Assembly: GCF_000308795.1 (NCBI RefSeq) | Contig: NZ_BAGK01000224.1 | Coordinates: 1 to 64,000, forward strand | Direction: 5' to 3' | Origin: Nocardia thailandica NBRC 100428 | GTDB lineage: Bacteria; Actinomycetota; Actinomycetes; Mycobacteriales; Mycobacteriaceae | Length of the DNA: 64,000 nt | Shown: positions 25,123-33,455 of the stretch, piece by piece | How positions within the stretch are numbered: the first letter of the stretch is position 1 | How the letters are laid out: the number at the start of each line of letters is the position of its first letter | Program-made: the position numbers and the translations under genes | Notes under the pieces: model-generated | What the model was told of the DNA's origin: nothing | Databases searched by the model: none | Seen by the model: only the letters and a program-made list of their open reading frames with translations

Positions 25123-25807
25123 ATTGCATGCCGTCCGTAGTGGTTACGGACGCACCGAAGTGGTGCACGGGGTCGACCTCACGGTGCCCGACGACAGCGT
25201 CGTCGCCGTGATGGGACACAACGGCGCGGGCAAGACCACCCTGCTGCGCACGGCCGTCGGGCTGCTGCCGGTCAAGTCCGGCCGGATCACCTTCGACGGG
25301 GAGGACATCACCAAGCTCGCCCCGTCCAAGCGGGTGGCCCGTGGCATCGCCTACGTGCCGCAGGGGCAGCAGAGTTTTCCCCAGCTGTCCACAGCCGAGA
25401 ACCTGCAGGTGGTGGCCGACGGCCGCAAGCGCGGCAAGGCACTGATCGACGAATCGCTCGATCTGTTCCCCGCCCTCCGGGAGCTGCTGACCCGCAAGGC
25501 AGGCCTGCTCTCGGGCGGCCAGCGCCAGCAGCTCGCCATCGCCCGCGCGCTGATCACCGAGCCGAAGCTGCTCATCCTGGACGAGCCGACCGAGGGCATC
25601 CAGCCCTCGGTGGTCGCCGAGATCGAGCGCACCATCATCGCGCTGACCGAACGCGGCGGGCTGAGCGTGCTGCTGGTCGAGCAGCACATCGGCTTCGCGT
25701 TGCAGGCCGCCGGGCAGTACTACGTGCTGCATTCGGGTCGGGTCGGGTCCACCGGCGCGGGCGGCGCGGGCGCGGAGTCGGCGGTCCGTACGGCGATGAC
25801 CATCTGA
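25115..25807 (+). CDS. urtE: urea ABC transporter ATP-binding protein UrtE
   Basis: This 230-residue LivF-type ATPase has Walker A GHNGAGKTT, signature LLSGGQRQQLAIARAL and Walker B LLILDEPTEGIQPS. YVPQGQQSFPQLSTAEN is typical of UrtE. It completes the urea importer, pairing with UrtD. Confidence 0.93.
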   Translation: MLELHAVRSGYGRTEVVHGVDLTVPDDSVVAVMGHNGAGKTTLLRTAVGLLPVKSGRITFDGEDITKLAPSKRVARGIAYVPQGQQSFPQLSTAENLQVVADGRKRGKALIDESLDLFPALRELLTRKAGLLSGGQRQQLAIARALITEPKLLILDEPTEGIQPSVVAEIERTIIALTERGGLSVLLVEQHIGFALQAAGQYYVLHSGRVGSTGAGGAGAESAVRTAMTI

Positions 25808-25819
25808 GCGGACACCGCC

Positions 25820-26500
25820 ATGGCACGCGGACGGCGAGTGCCCCTGACCGAGCGCGTCTACGACGCGCTCCGCCACGACCTCGCCGCCGGACTCCTCGAC
25901 GACACTCCCCTGCGGACCGAGCGTTTGGCCGCGCGCTACGGCGTCTCGCGCACCCCCGTGCGCGAGGCGCTGGCCCGGCTCGAGGCCGACGGGGTCGTCC
26001 GCCGCCGGGACGGGGTACTCGTCCTGTTCCGGCCCGACCCGGCCGAACTGGCCGACCTCTACGAACTGCGCACCGTGCTGGAATCGCGCGGTTTCCAGCG
26101 CATCGTCCTCGGCAGGCGGCTGACCGGCCACGACCTGACCGCCGTCGGGGGCGAACTCCGCCGCTGGCTGGCCTACCGCGACGAGCCGCCCGCGACCGCC
26201 GCGGCCGCCGTCGCCGCGGACGAGCAGTTCCACACCGCGCTGCTGCGGGCCGCGGGCAACGCCGCCCTGGTCGACGCGCTCGCCGCGGTCCACCTGCGGC
26301 TGCGCCCGATCCGCGCGGCGGCCCTCACCCGCGAGCGGGTGGCGGCCATGATCGGCGAGCACATCGCCATCGCGGAGTTGGTGGTCGCGGGCGAATCCGA
26401 ACGGGCGCACACCGCGCTGGCCACCCACATCCGGGCCGCCCACGACCTGGTCGGCGCGCCGCGCGGCGAACCGGAACGGCCCGCACCCGAGGGGAATTGA
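25820..26500 (+). CDS. GntR-family (FCD) transcriptional regulator
   Basis: This 226-residue protein has an N-terminal winged helix (RVYDALRHDLAAG, YGVSRTPVREALARLEADG) and a helical FCD ligand domain with the acidic and histidine residues that usually bind metal. It follows urtE by 12 bp and is probably co-transcribed, making it a candidate autoregulator of the urt operon through the TGTATACA-type palindromes before urtA. Its effector is unknown. Confidence 0.88.
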   Translation: MARGRRVPLTERVYDALRHDLAAGLLDDTPLRTERLAARYGVSRTPVREALARLEADGVVRRRDGVLVLFRPDPAELADLYELRTVLESRGFQRIVLGRRLTGHDLTAVGGELRRWLAYRDEPPATAAAAVAADEQFHTALLRAAGNAALVDALAAVHLRLRPIRAAALTRERVAAMIGEHIAIAELVVAGESERAHTALATHIRAAHDLVGAPRGEPERPAPEGN

Positions 26501-26509
26501 CCCCAGCGC

Positions 26510-27412
26510 TCAGCAGGCGGGCTGGAACGGGAAGCACTCGACCGGCGTCGACAGCGGCGCGGGCGCGGTGGTCGAGGAACTCACGGAACTCACCTCCGAG
26601 ACGGTGCGCGGCTGCGGATCGTCGGTCAGCACCGCGCGGATTACAACGACGAGCACGACCAGCAGGCCGAACATCGCCAGGGCCAGCACGATCCAGCCCG
26701 CCCACCGGCCCGACCCCGTCGACGGCGGGGCGGGCGGGGCGACGGGCACCGAGTCGGCCCGCCTCCGGGTGACCCGCTCGAGGAAGGTGTCCACCGGCGG
26801 CGGCTCGTTCTCGTCGAATCCGTCGGCCGCCAGCTGGCCGGGGCTCGGCGCCAGTTCCCGCAGCCCCAGCGCCGTGCAGGTGTGCAGGACCCGGTCGATG
26901 GTGAACGCGCGCGGCGCCGCCGTGAAACCCTCGAGATAAATGCGCAGATCGGTCAGATCGACCGAATTACCCACCACCACATCGCGTCCGGTGCGCAGCG
27001 TGGTCCTGGCCGGGCGCACGACCACACCCCGATAGGGAATGAGCACGATCGCCCCGCAGACGTGTTTTCCGTCCTGCAGTGACTGCTCGAGGGCGTGGCG
27101 CACCGCCCAGACGCTGTCCTCGAGGCGGTCCAGCGGTTTCGCCGGGGCCGAATCGTCCAATTCGAGCGGTTCGTCGCTGATGGTCCACGGCGCGTTCGCG
27201 GCGATTTTCAGCAGGCCGCTCTGCCGCCGCCGGAAACCGAGCACGGTCAGCACGGTCATTCCCCTCGGCGTCAGCACCACGGCGGTGGAATGCCTGCCGC
27301 CGATGACCGGATCGATGAGCGCCAGACCCGCCCCGGGCAGTTTGCGCAGGCAGTCGACGAACTCCTGCTCGGAACCGGAGAGTTCGGCCCCCGGCCTGAT
27401 CCGAACGAGCAT
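26510..27412 (-). CDS. unknown protein with one C-terminal membrane helix
   Basis: The 300-residue protein has an alpha/beta N-terminal region of about 160 residues (GGRHSTAVVLTPRGMTVLTV, then AVRHALEQSLQDGKHVCGAI). Its spacing faintly recalls NERD-type nuclease-related domains, but I do not assign it. A proline-rich linker precedes a single hydrophobic helix at about 236-258 and a Ser/Thr-rich tail ending in FPFQPAC. The soluble part is probably cytoplasmic. The gene stands alone, convergent to the GntR gene with 9 bp between the stops. Confidence 0.7.
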   Translation of the reverse strand: MLVRIRPGAELSGSEQEFVDCLRKLPGAGLALIDPVIGGRHSTAVVLTPRGMTVLTVLGFRRRQSGLLKIAANAPWTISDEPLELDDSAPAKPLDRLEDSVWAVRHALEQSLQDGKHVCGAIVLIPYRGVVVRPARTTLRTGRDVVVGNSVDLTDLRIYLEGFTAAPRAFTIDRVLHTCTALGLRELAPSPGQLAADGFDENEPPPVDTFLERVTRRRADSVPVAPPAPPSTGSGRWAGWIVLALAMFGLLVVLVVVIRAVLTDDPQPRTVSEVSSVSSSTTAPAPLSTPVECFPFQPAC

Positions 27413-27602
27413 TCCGATGTACCCCTACCAGTCTTGCGAGACTCTGCCACCGCTATTACTCGGCGGTACCCACCGATCATGACGGGCTGCGTCGCCGAAA
27501 ACCACTGGAACAAAGGAAAAACCGCGTTACCGCCGAATTCCCGCGTATCCGGTGTCGCCGGGACGGGCCACGGCGGGGCGCGCGCGGAGTACGCTCCTGC
27601 GC

Positions 27603-28148
27603 ATGGTGTCACCGGTGCGACCACGCATTTCTCCCGGACGGCTGCGCGAGCTGGGACCGGTCAACTGGGTCGTCTGGCAGGTGCTCTCCCGCGCCTCCGG
27701 CACCGCCGACGCGCAGCTGTTCAGCACCCTGGGGCGCACCGGCGGCCTGTTCCGCGGGTGGCTGCACTACTCGGGCAAACTCATGCCGGGCGGGCGCCTG
27801 CCGCGTTCGGAGGCCGAACTGGTGATCCTGCGGGTCGCCGCGCTGCGGTCCTGCGACTACGAGGCCGACCACCACCGCAGGCTGGGGCGCCGGGCCGGGC
27901 TCTCGGCCGAGGAGATCGAGCGCGTCGGCCAGGGCCCGGCCGCCGCGGGCTGGACGCCGCGGCAGCGCGCCCTGCTCACCGCGGTCGATCAGCTGGTGGG
28001 AACGCGCACCGTGGACGACGGGGCCTGGGCCGCCCTGGCCGAGCACTACGACGAGCGGCGCCTCATCGAGATCGTGCTGCTGATCAACCAGTACGAGGGG
28101 CTGGCGTCGACCATCGCCACCCTGGGGATCGAACGGGACAGTTTCTGA
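27603..28148 (+). CDS. carboxymuconolactone decarboxylase-family protein
   Basis: This 181-residue protein has the AhpD-like CMD core (SEAELVILRVAALRSCDYEADHH), including a single cysteine and the conserved histidine. The second redox cysteine of true AhpD is missing, so peroxidase activity is doubtful. The ATG at 27603 is chosen because the upstream part of the frame lacks conservation signals. It is an isolated gene. Confidence 0.8.
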   Translation: MVSPVRPRISPGRLRELGPVNWVVWQVLSRASGTADAQLFSTLGRTGGLFRGWLHYSGKLMPGGRLPRSEAELVILRVAALRSCDYEADHHRRLGRRAGLSAEEIERVGQGPAAAGWTPRQRALLTAVDQLVGTRTVDDGAWAALAEHYDERRLIEIVLLINQYEGLASTIATLGIERDSF

Positions 28149-28166
28149 CGGGACCGCCCGCCCGCG

Positions 28167-28526
28167 TCAGGCCCGGCGCGCCACCTTCACCGCGGCGACG
28201 ATCATCGGGATCTGCAGCGGCAGGCGCGCCAGCACCCCGACCTTGAACGCGCGGGGCGCCTTCGGGTTGCGCACCACATCCACGGCCATCTGGATGTTGG
28301 CCGGGAACACGGCGACGAACAGCGCCGCGGCCAGCCAGCCGCCGACGCGGCGGGTGCGCGGCACCGCCAGCGCGGTCGCCACGCCGAGTTCGGCGACGCC
28401 CGACGCGTAGGTGTAGGTCCTGGCCTCGCCGGGGAGCTGCGGCGGCACGATCTTGTCGAAGGGCTTCGGCGCCACGAAGTGGAGGATGCCCATGAGGAAC
28501 AGCGGGCGGCTCAACCAGGAATGCAT
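28167..28526 (-). CDS. DoxX-like membrane protein
   Basis: This 119-residue protein has about four hydrophobic segments and the DoxX-like pattern FLMGILHFVAPKPFDKIVPP and ASGVAELGVATAL. Family members are small membrane proteins linked to redox or thiosulfate metabolism. It lies next to an NAD(P)H-binding quinone reductase-like gene on the same strand, but 65 bp separate them. Confidence 0.8.
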   Translation of the reverse strand: MHSWLSRPLFLMGILHFVAPKPFDKIVPPQLPGEARTYTYASGVAELGVATALAVPRTRRVGGWLAAALFVAVFPANIQMAVDVVRNPKAPRAFKVGVLARLPLQIPMIVAAVKVARRA

Positions 28527-28591
28527 GTCTGCACAGTGCCATACGGGGCGGTCCGCCGGTACCCCCCGGGCCTCCTCCACCACCGGCCGGC

Positions 28592-29440
28592 TCAGGCCAG
28601 CGCGGCCCGGAACACCTCGGCGGCCGGGGTGGCCGGTCGGCCGATCAGGCGGGTCAGATCGCCGGTGGTGACCTCGAGCGCGCCCCGGGCGATGCCGGTG
28701 TCGGCGTCGGCGAGCACCGCCGCGTGCGCCTCGTCCAGGCCGGCCGCGCGCAGGCCCGCGGCGTAGTCGGCCTCGGACAGGTTCTCGTAGCGGACCGGGG
28801 CACCCGCGGCCTCCGACAGCGCCGCGGCCAGGTCCTCGCCGGACAGGGCGGAGTCGCCGCCCAGCTCGTAGGTCCGGCCCGCGTGGCCGTCGGTGGTCAG
28901 CACGCGCGCGGCGGCGGCCGCGTAGTCCGCGCGGGCGGCCCCGGACACGCGGCCCTCGCCGAGCGCGCCGTGCAGGACGCCGGTCGCGACCGCGTGCCCG
29001 GCGCCCCCGGTGTAGTTCTCCCAATACCAGCTGTTGCGCAGCAGCACCGAGGGCACCGACGACGCGCGGACCACCTGCTCGGTGGCGCGGTGCTCGTCGG
29101 CCAGCCGCATCGGATTGTCCTGGGCGGCGGGGATGCTCGTGTACGCCAGCAGTTCGACCCCGGCCCGCTCGGCCGCCCGGACCACGTTGGTGTGCTGCGC
29201 GACGCGCGCGCCGAACTCGTTGCCCGAGACCAGCAGCACCCGGTCGACGCCGGCCAGCGCCGCGTCGAGGGCGGCGGGGTCGTCGTAGGACGCGACGCGG
29301 ACCTCCGCGCCCTGTTCGGCCAGGTCGGCCGCCTTGGCGGGGTCGCGCACGATCGCCACCGGCCGCTCACCGGCGGCGAGCAGCTCCGCCACCACGAGCC
29401 GTCCGAGCTGCCCGCTCGCCCCTGTCACTGCCACCGTCAT
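28592..29440 (-). CDS. NmrA-type NAD(P)H:quinone oxidoreductase (QorB/YtfG-like)
   Basis: This 282-residue atypical short-chain dehydrogenase starts with the cofactor motif VTGASGQLGR (residues 5-14). It contains LLVSGNEFGARVAQH and LLAYTSIPAA, which match QOR2/YtfG. Such enzymes reduce quinones with NADPH. It is divergent from an HxlR regulator across 97 bp, the same architecture as ytfG-ytfH in E. coli and qor2-qorR in Corynebacterium. Confidence 0.88.
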   Translation of the reverse strand: MTVAVTGASGQLGRLVVAELLAAGERPVAIVRDPAKAADLAEQGAEVRVASYDDPAALDAALAGVDRVLLVSGNEFGARVAQHTNVVRAAERAGVELLAYTSIPAAQDNPMRLADEHRATEQVVRASSVPSVLLRNSWYWENYTGGAGHAVATGVLHGALGEGRVSGAARADYAAAAARVLTTDGHAGRTYELGGDSALSGEDLAAALSEAAGAPVRYENLSEADYAAGLRAAGLDEAHAAVLADADTGIARGALEVTTGDLTRLIGRPATPAAEVFRAALA

Positions 29441-29473
29441 GACTTCCTCCAGACTACGACTGATACGTAAGCA

Positions 29474-29488
29474 CTAACTATTAGTTAG
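29474..29488. promoter_or_regulatory. 15-bp palindrome, candidate HxlR operator
   Basis: CTAACTA-T-TAGTTAG is a perfect inverted repeat with one central base. It is also flanked by the direct repeat GCACTA (29471 and 29488). It lies between the divergent oxidoreductase and HxlR genes, where a shared operator is expected. Confidence 0.6.
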
Positions 29489-29537
29489 CACTATTCATTC
29501 CGCAGGCGCTGTAGTCAAGAGCGGTACACTGGATCAC

Positions 29538-29936
29538 ATGAGCAGCGCGCGTCCCCGGCCGGCCGACGATGACGACGCGCGCCTGGAAGCCGACGTGTTC
29601 GCGCGCGACTGCGAGTCGCGACCGGTCCTGCAGAACGTGGCCAGCCGCTGGGGCGTGCTCGCGCTGGTCGCGCTGCGCGAAGGGCCCTACCGGTTCAGCG
29701 CGCTACGGCGCCGCGTCGACGGCGTGAGCGAGCGCATGCTCTCGCAGACGCTGCAGGCCCTCGAACGCGACGGCATGGTGCATCGCGAGGTCCTCGAGGC
29801 CATCCCACCCCGGGTCGAGTACACCCTGACCGAACTCGGCGGCCGGGTCGCCGAGCGGCTGGAGGATCTGATCGTGCTGGTGGAGGCCAACATGGACACC
29901 GTCCGCGCGGCCCGGTCCGCCTATCACCGCGACTGA
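29538..29936 (+). CDS. HxlR-family transcriptional regulator (QorR/YodB type)
   Basis: This 132-residue winged-helix protein has the single N-terminal Cys25 in ARDCESRPVLQNVASRWGVL. The recognition segment is SERMLSQTLQALERDGMV. In QorR and YodB this cysteine senses oxidants or quinones. It is divergent from the QorB-like gene and overlaps the convergent deacetylase by 13 bp. Confidence 0.9.
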   Translation: MSSARPRPADDDDARLEADVFARDCESRPVLQNVASRWGVLALVALREGPYRFSALRRRVDGVSERMLSQTLQALERDGMVHREVLEAIPPRVEYTLTELGGRVAERLEDLIVLVEANMDTVRAARSAYHRD

Positions 29937-30631
29937 CCGGCCCCGATCAGCTGCGACACCGTCACGAAGCGGTAGCCCTGCGCCCGCAGCCGCGCCACGA
30001 TCGCGGGCAGCGCCGCGGCCGACCGCTCCCGGTACATCACGTGCAGCAGCACGATGGATCCGGGCCGCACCTCGCGCACCGTCCGCTCGACGACCTCGTC
30101 GGTGCTCACCCGCCCGGCCGAATCGGGCTCGACATCCCAGGTGACGGTGGTGCGGTCGTGGTCGGCCAGATAGCTCGGCAGCGCCCACAGCTTCTTGCCG
30201 TAGGGCGGGCGGAACGTGATGGGGCCCTGCTGGCCCGCGCGGCGGATCTCGGCATCGGTGCGCTCGATCTCCTCGCGCACGGTGTCACCGGACACCAGCA
30301 CCATCCGCCGGTGGGTGAAGGAATGGTTGCCGAGTTCGTGCCCGGCCGCGACGATCGCGGCGCCGTACCCGGGGTGCGCGGCCAGGTCACGGCCGACGAG
30401 ATAGAAGGTCGCGGGCACCCCGGCCTCCGCGAGCGTGCGCAGTATCTCGGGGGTGCGGTCGGTGGGGCCGTCGTCGAAGGTCAGCGCCACGACCTTGTCG
30501 GCCGTGTCGACCCGGTCGACCAGGTCTCCGGCGAGCTGGAAGGTGCGCGAGTTCATCAGGAAATACAGACCGGCGCCCACCACGAGCACGACGACGAGCA
30601 CGGACGCGACACCGAGGAACCACTTGCGCAC
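29924..30631 (-). CDS. membrane-anchored polysaccharide deacetylase
   Basis: This 235-residue protein has an N-terminal signal-anchor (residues 7-26) and a NodB domain. Motif TFDDGP is at 51-56, the metal histidines are in HELGNHSFTH, and RPPYGK forms the active-site wall. It probably removes N-acetyl groups from peptidoglycan or another surface glycan. The GTG start codon is embedded in the hairpin that follows the L,D-transpeptidase gene. Confidence 0.9.
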   Translation of the reverse strand: MRKWFLGVASVLVVVLVVGAGLYFLMNSRTFQLAGDLVDRVDTADKVVALTFDDGPTDRTPEILRTLAEAGVPATFYLVGRDLAAHPGYGAAIVAAGHELGNHSFTHRRMVLVSGDTVREEIERTDAEIRRAGQQGPITFRPPYGKKLWALPSYLADHDRTTVTWDVEPDSAGRVSTDEVVERTVREVRPGSIVLLHVMYRERSAAALPAIVARLRAQGYRFVTVSQLIGAGQSR

Positions 30632-30657
30632 CCCTGCTGTATACCGCAGGGGTGCGC
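30626..30657 (-). terminator. hairpin after the L,D-transpeptidase, overlapping the deacetylase start
   Basis: Perfect 12-bp arms GCGCACCCCTGC and GCAGGGGTGCGC enclose 8 bases. The downstream arm contains the Shine-Dalgarno-like GCAGGGG and the GTG start of the deacetylase. It could end the upstream transcript or hide the start codon on read-through mRNA. Confidence 0.5.
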
Positions 30658-30670
30658 GAGGATCAGCGGA

Positions 30671-31174
30671 TCAGGGAATGACCTGGGTGATGTCACCCGG
30701 CTGCAGGTAATCGAAGAAGCGGTGCGCGCCCTCCTCGGTCATCCGCACGCAACCGTGCGACTTGGAGTCGACCGGGCCGACGTGGAAGGCCATGTCGCCG
30801 TTGAAGAACGTGGCCCAGCGCATCGGCGCGTTGTGCATCGTGCTCCAGTGGAATTCCCGCTTGAAGGAAATGCGGGTGACCGCGGGCGGGGTTTCGTAGC
30901 CGGGCATGCCGTGCGAAATCGGGGTCGGCCCGTAGATCACCCGGCCGTTGTCCACCAGCCACGCCTCGTTCGTGGACAGCCGCATGCACGCACGCGCCTC
31001 CTTGACCGGGCACGGCGATTCGGTCGGCACGATCGACCCGATACCGGGCAGATCCGGCCCACCCGGGAAGAGGGGCTCGGCGGCGGCGGGCGCCATCAAC
31101 CCGAATCCCGCGACGGCCACCGAGGCCGTCGCCGCGATACGTCCTGTCCAGCCGAGAAAACGCTTGCTCACCAT
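30671..31174 (-). CDS. L,D-transpeptidase (YkuD family), secreted
   Basis: This 167-residue protein has a signal peptide ending near APAAAEP. Its YkuD domain carries a histidine in the flap region and the catalytic signature SKSHGCVRM with the nucleophilic cysteine. It forms 3-3 cross-links in peptidoglycan. At 167 residues it is a compact version without the Ig-like domains of Ldt1/Ldt2. I chose the ATG at 31174 because it directly precedes the signal peptide. Confidence 0.9.
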   Translation of the reverse strand: MVSKRFLGWTGRIAATASVAVAGFGLMAPAAAEPLFPGGPDLPGIGSIVPTESPCPVKEARACMRLSTNEAWLVDNGRVIYGPTPISHGMPGYETPPAVTRISFKREFHWSTMHNAPMRWATFFNGDMAFHVGPVDSKSHGCVRMTEEGAHRFFDYLQPGDITQVIP

Positions 31175-31323
31175 CGGAACTCCGTTGCCTCTCTCACCGG
31201 TTAGAGCACAAGCATGGGACCAACAAACGCGAAACTGCCGATGATCATCACCGATGACCGCCGTTTCCACCAAATCGACGCGCAACACAATCGAAAGAGA
31301 ATCGTTTCGATTCGGAAAAGCGA

Positions 31324-31359
31324 AAACGGTGGTACCGGAGAATTCCGGCACCACCGTTT
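31324..31359 (-). terminator. terminator of lpdC
   Basis: AAACGGTGGT and ACCACCGTTT form an outer 10-bp stem, with an inner CCGGA/TCCGG stem. On the minus strand it is followed by a T-rich run TTTTCGCTTTT. It begins 12 bp after the lpdC stop. Confidence 0.8.
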
Positions 31360-31370
31360 CGGCGGACGGC

Positions 31371-32774
31371 TCAGAAGTTGATCATGTGGCCCGCGAGGCC
31401 GTGGATCGCCTCCTGCAGCGCCTCCGACAGGGTCGGGTGGGTGTGCACGTTGCGGGCCAGCTCGTTGACCGTCAGGTCCCACTTCTGAGCCAGCGTCAGC
31501 TCGGGCAGCAGCTCGGAGACGTCGGGGCCGATGAGGTGGCCGCCGAGGAGTTCGCCGTGCGTCTTGTCGGCGACGAGCTTGACGAAACCGGTCGGGTCGC
31601 CGAGGCCGTGGGCCTTGCCGTTGGCGGTGAACGGGAAGGTCGCGACCTTCACGTCGTAGCCCTCGTCGATCGCCTGCTGCTCGGTGAGGCCGAAGCTGGC
31701 GACCTGCGGCTGGCAGAAGGTCGCGCGCGGCATCATCCGGTAGTCGCCCAGCGCCAGCGTCTCCGCGCCGCCGATGGTCTCGGCCGCGACCACGCCCTGC
31801 GCCTCGGCGACGTGGGCCAGCTGCAGCTTGGCGGTGACGTCACCGATGGCGTAGATGTGCGGCACGTTGGTGCGCATGTAGTCGTCGATGGCGATGGCGC
31901 CGCGCTCGGTCAGCTGCACGCCGGTGTTCTCCAGGCCGTAGCCCTCCACCCGTGGCGCGAAACCGACGGCCTGCAGCACCTTGTCGACGGTGACGGTCTC
32001 GATCGCGCCGGACTTGTTGTCCTTGATCGAGACGGTGACCTTGGAACCGTCGTCGTCGATCGACTGCACGGCCGCACCGGTGGTGATGGTGATGCCGAGC
32101 TTCTTGTACTGCTTGGTGATCTCCTTGGAGACGTCGACGTCCTCGTTCGGCAGGGCGCGGTCGAGGAACTCCACGATCCGCACGTCCACGCCGTAGTTCT
32201 TCAGGACGTAGCCGAACTCCATGCCGATCGCGCCCGCGCCGACGATGAGGATCGAGCCGGGCAGGTCGCGGGTGAGGATCTGCTCCTCGTAGGTCACGAC
32301 GTTGTCCGAGAGCTGGGTGCCCGGCAGCAGACGGGTGGTGGTGCCCGTGGCGATGATGATGTTGTCGAAGGTGATCGACTCGGAGCCGCCCTTGGACAGC
32401 GCGACGTCGAGCGAGTTCGGGCCGGTGAAGGTGCCCTTCCCGTCGAACTCGTCGATCTTGTTCTTCTTCATCAGGAAGTGCACGCCCTTGACGCGCCCGT
32501 CCGCGACCTTGCGGCTGCGGTCGAAGGCGACGCCGAAGTCGAAGCTCGCCTCACCGGAGATGCCGAAGGTCTTGGCCTCCTTGGTGAAGATGTGGGCGAG
32601 CTCCGCGTTGCGCAGCAGGGCCTTCGACGGGATGCACCCGACGTTCAGGCACACGCCACCCCAGTATTTCTGCTCGACAATCGCTGTTCGCAGGCCGAGT
32701 TGAGCGGCGCGGATCGCCGCGACATAACCGCCGGGACCAGCGCCGAGAACGACGACATCGTAGTGGGAAGTCAC
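31371..32774 (-). CDS. lpdC: dihydrolipoyl dehydrogenase
   Basis: This 467-residue flavoenzyme has the FAD motif VVLGAGPGGYVAA (residues 8-20), the redox pair in GGVCLNVGC (Cys42, Cys47), the NAD motif GAGAIGMEFG and the C-terminal base in HTHPTLSE. It matches mycobacterial LpdC almost throughout. It is the E3 subunit shared by pyruvate dehydrogenase, branched-chain dehydrogenase and the antioxidant peroxidase complex. The GTG at 32774 gives the family start; the longer frame upstream is not conserved. Confidence 0.95.
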   Translation of the reverse strand: MTSHYDVVVLGAGPGGYVAAIRAAQLGLRTAIVEQKYWGGVCLNVGCIPSKALLRNAELAHIFTKEAKTFGISGEASFDFGVAFDRSRKVADGRVKGVHFLMKKNKIDEFDGKGTFTGPNSLDVALSKGGSESITFDNIIIATGTTTRLLPGTQLSDNVVTYEEQILTRDLPGSILIVGAGAIGMEFGYVLKNYGVDVRIVEFLDRALPNEDVDVSKEITKQYKKLGITITTGAAVQSIDDDGSKVTVSIKDNKSGAIETVTVDKVLQAVGFAPRVEGYGLENTGVQLTERGAIAIDDYMRTNVPHIYAIGDVTAKLQLAHVAEAQGVVAAETIGGAETLALGDYRMMPRATFCQPQVASFGLTEQQAIDEGYDVKVATFPFTANGKAHGLGDPTGFVKLVADKTHGELLGGHLIGPDVSELLPELTLAQKWDLTVNELARNVHTHPTLSEALQEAIHGLAGHMINF

Positions 32775-32784
32775 GGCATCGAGC

Positions 32785-33312
32785 CTAACTCTGTTTCCGG
32801 GTGCGCACCCACCCGTCCCCCGCTTCGGTGAGGTACCCGCCGGTAATGGAGAACCGGGCGCGCAGGGCGAGGAATCGCGCGCCACCGACCAGCGCCGTCA
32901 CGACCAGCACCGCGCCCGCGCGGGCGGGCTCGCCGAGCCCCGGCGCCACCGCCGTGAGCCCGGCCAGCGCGGCGGTGCTCACCAGCAGCCCGGCCAGCGC
33001 GAGCCCGCCGCCCTCCCACTGCGCGGTGCACCAGCCGACCCGGCCCGCGGCCCGGAAGGTCAGCCTGCGGTGCAGTTCGTTGGCGATCGCCGTGCTCACG
33101 ATCGAGCCGGCCACATTGGCGGCCAGCGACCCGCATCCGGCGCAGGCGAGGAAACACAGGAGGTAGGCGAGATTGCTGGTCCCGCCGACCAGGGCGAACC
33201 GCGCCAGCTGGGCGAGCGGGTGGTCGCCCGGCAGCGATCGCCGCGACGGCGCCGCCGGCCGGGCCGGGACCGCGACGACGGGGCGGACGGGGGCGTATGC
33301 GGTGCTGTTCAC
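32785..33312 (-). CDS. GtrA-family membrane protein
   Basis: This 175-residue protein has a proline-rich N-terminal tail and then four hydrophobic helices starting at RFALVGGTSNLAYLLCF, the GtrA signature. NELHRRLTFR follows the second helix. GtrA proteins are linked to flipping of polyprenyl-phosphate-linked sugars for cell-wall glycans. Three GTCAG heptamers spaced 11 bp on its own strand lie just upstream, tying it to the neighbouring SARP regulator. Confidence 0.82.
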   Translation of the reverse strand: MNSTAYAPVRPVVAVPARPAAPSRRSLPGDHPLAQLARFALVGGTSNLAYLLCFLACAGCGSLAANVAGSIVSTAIANELHRRLTFRAAGRVGWCTAQWEGGGLALAGLLVSTAALAGLTAVAPGLGEPARAGAVLVVTALVGGARFLALRARFSITGGYLTEAGDGWVRTRKQS

Positions 33313-33333
33313 GAGCAGTACGGTCGCCGACCC

Positions 33334-33362
33334 CGCTGACGCCGGACTGACGCCGCCCTGAC
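33334..33362 (-). promoter_or_regulatory. SARP-type heptamer array facing gtrA
   Basis: On the minus strand GTCAGGG, GTCAGTC and GTCAGCG begin at 33362, 33351 and 33340, exactly 11 bp apart. SARP proteins bind such heptamer direct repeats with 4-bp spacers. The array ends 22 bp before the gtrA GTG start. Confidence 0.6.
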
Positions 33363-33393
33363 ACGGCGCTTGCGCCGGACACGACCCGGCGCC

Positions 33394-33434
33394 GTCAGCG
33401 GACGTGTCAGGGCGGTGTCAGGGCGATATCAGCC
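33394..33434 (+). promoter_or_regulatory. SARP-type heptamer array facing the DrrAB-like operon
   Basis: GTCAGCG, GTCAGGG, GTCAGGG and ATCAGCC begin at 33394, 33406, 33417 and 33428, at steps of 12, 11 and 11 bp. The array lies 22 bp upstream of the ATPase ATG. The motif equals those before gtrA and the DUF4097 gene. Confidence 0.65.
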
Positions 33435-33455
33435 GCACCGGCGACGGTGGGTCCC

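Noticed and set aside
33334..33434. The GTCAG repeats as simple tandem-repeat noise
   Set aside because: Their 11-bp phase, orientation toward genes and recurrence at 38431-38459 beside a SARP gene argue for binding sites.
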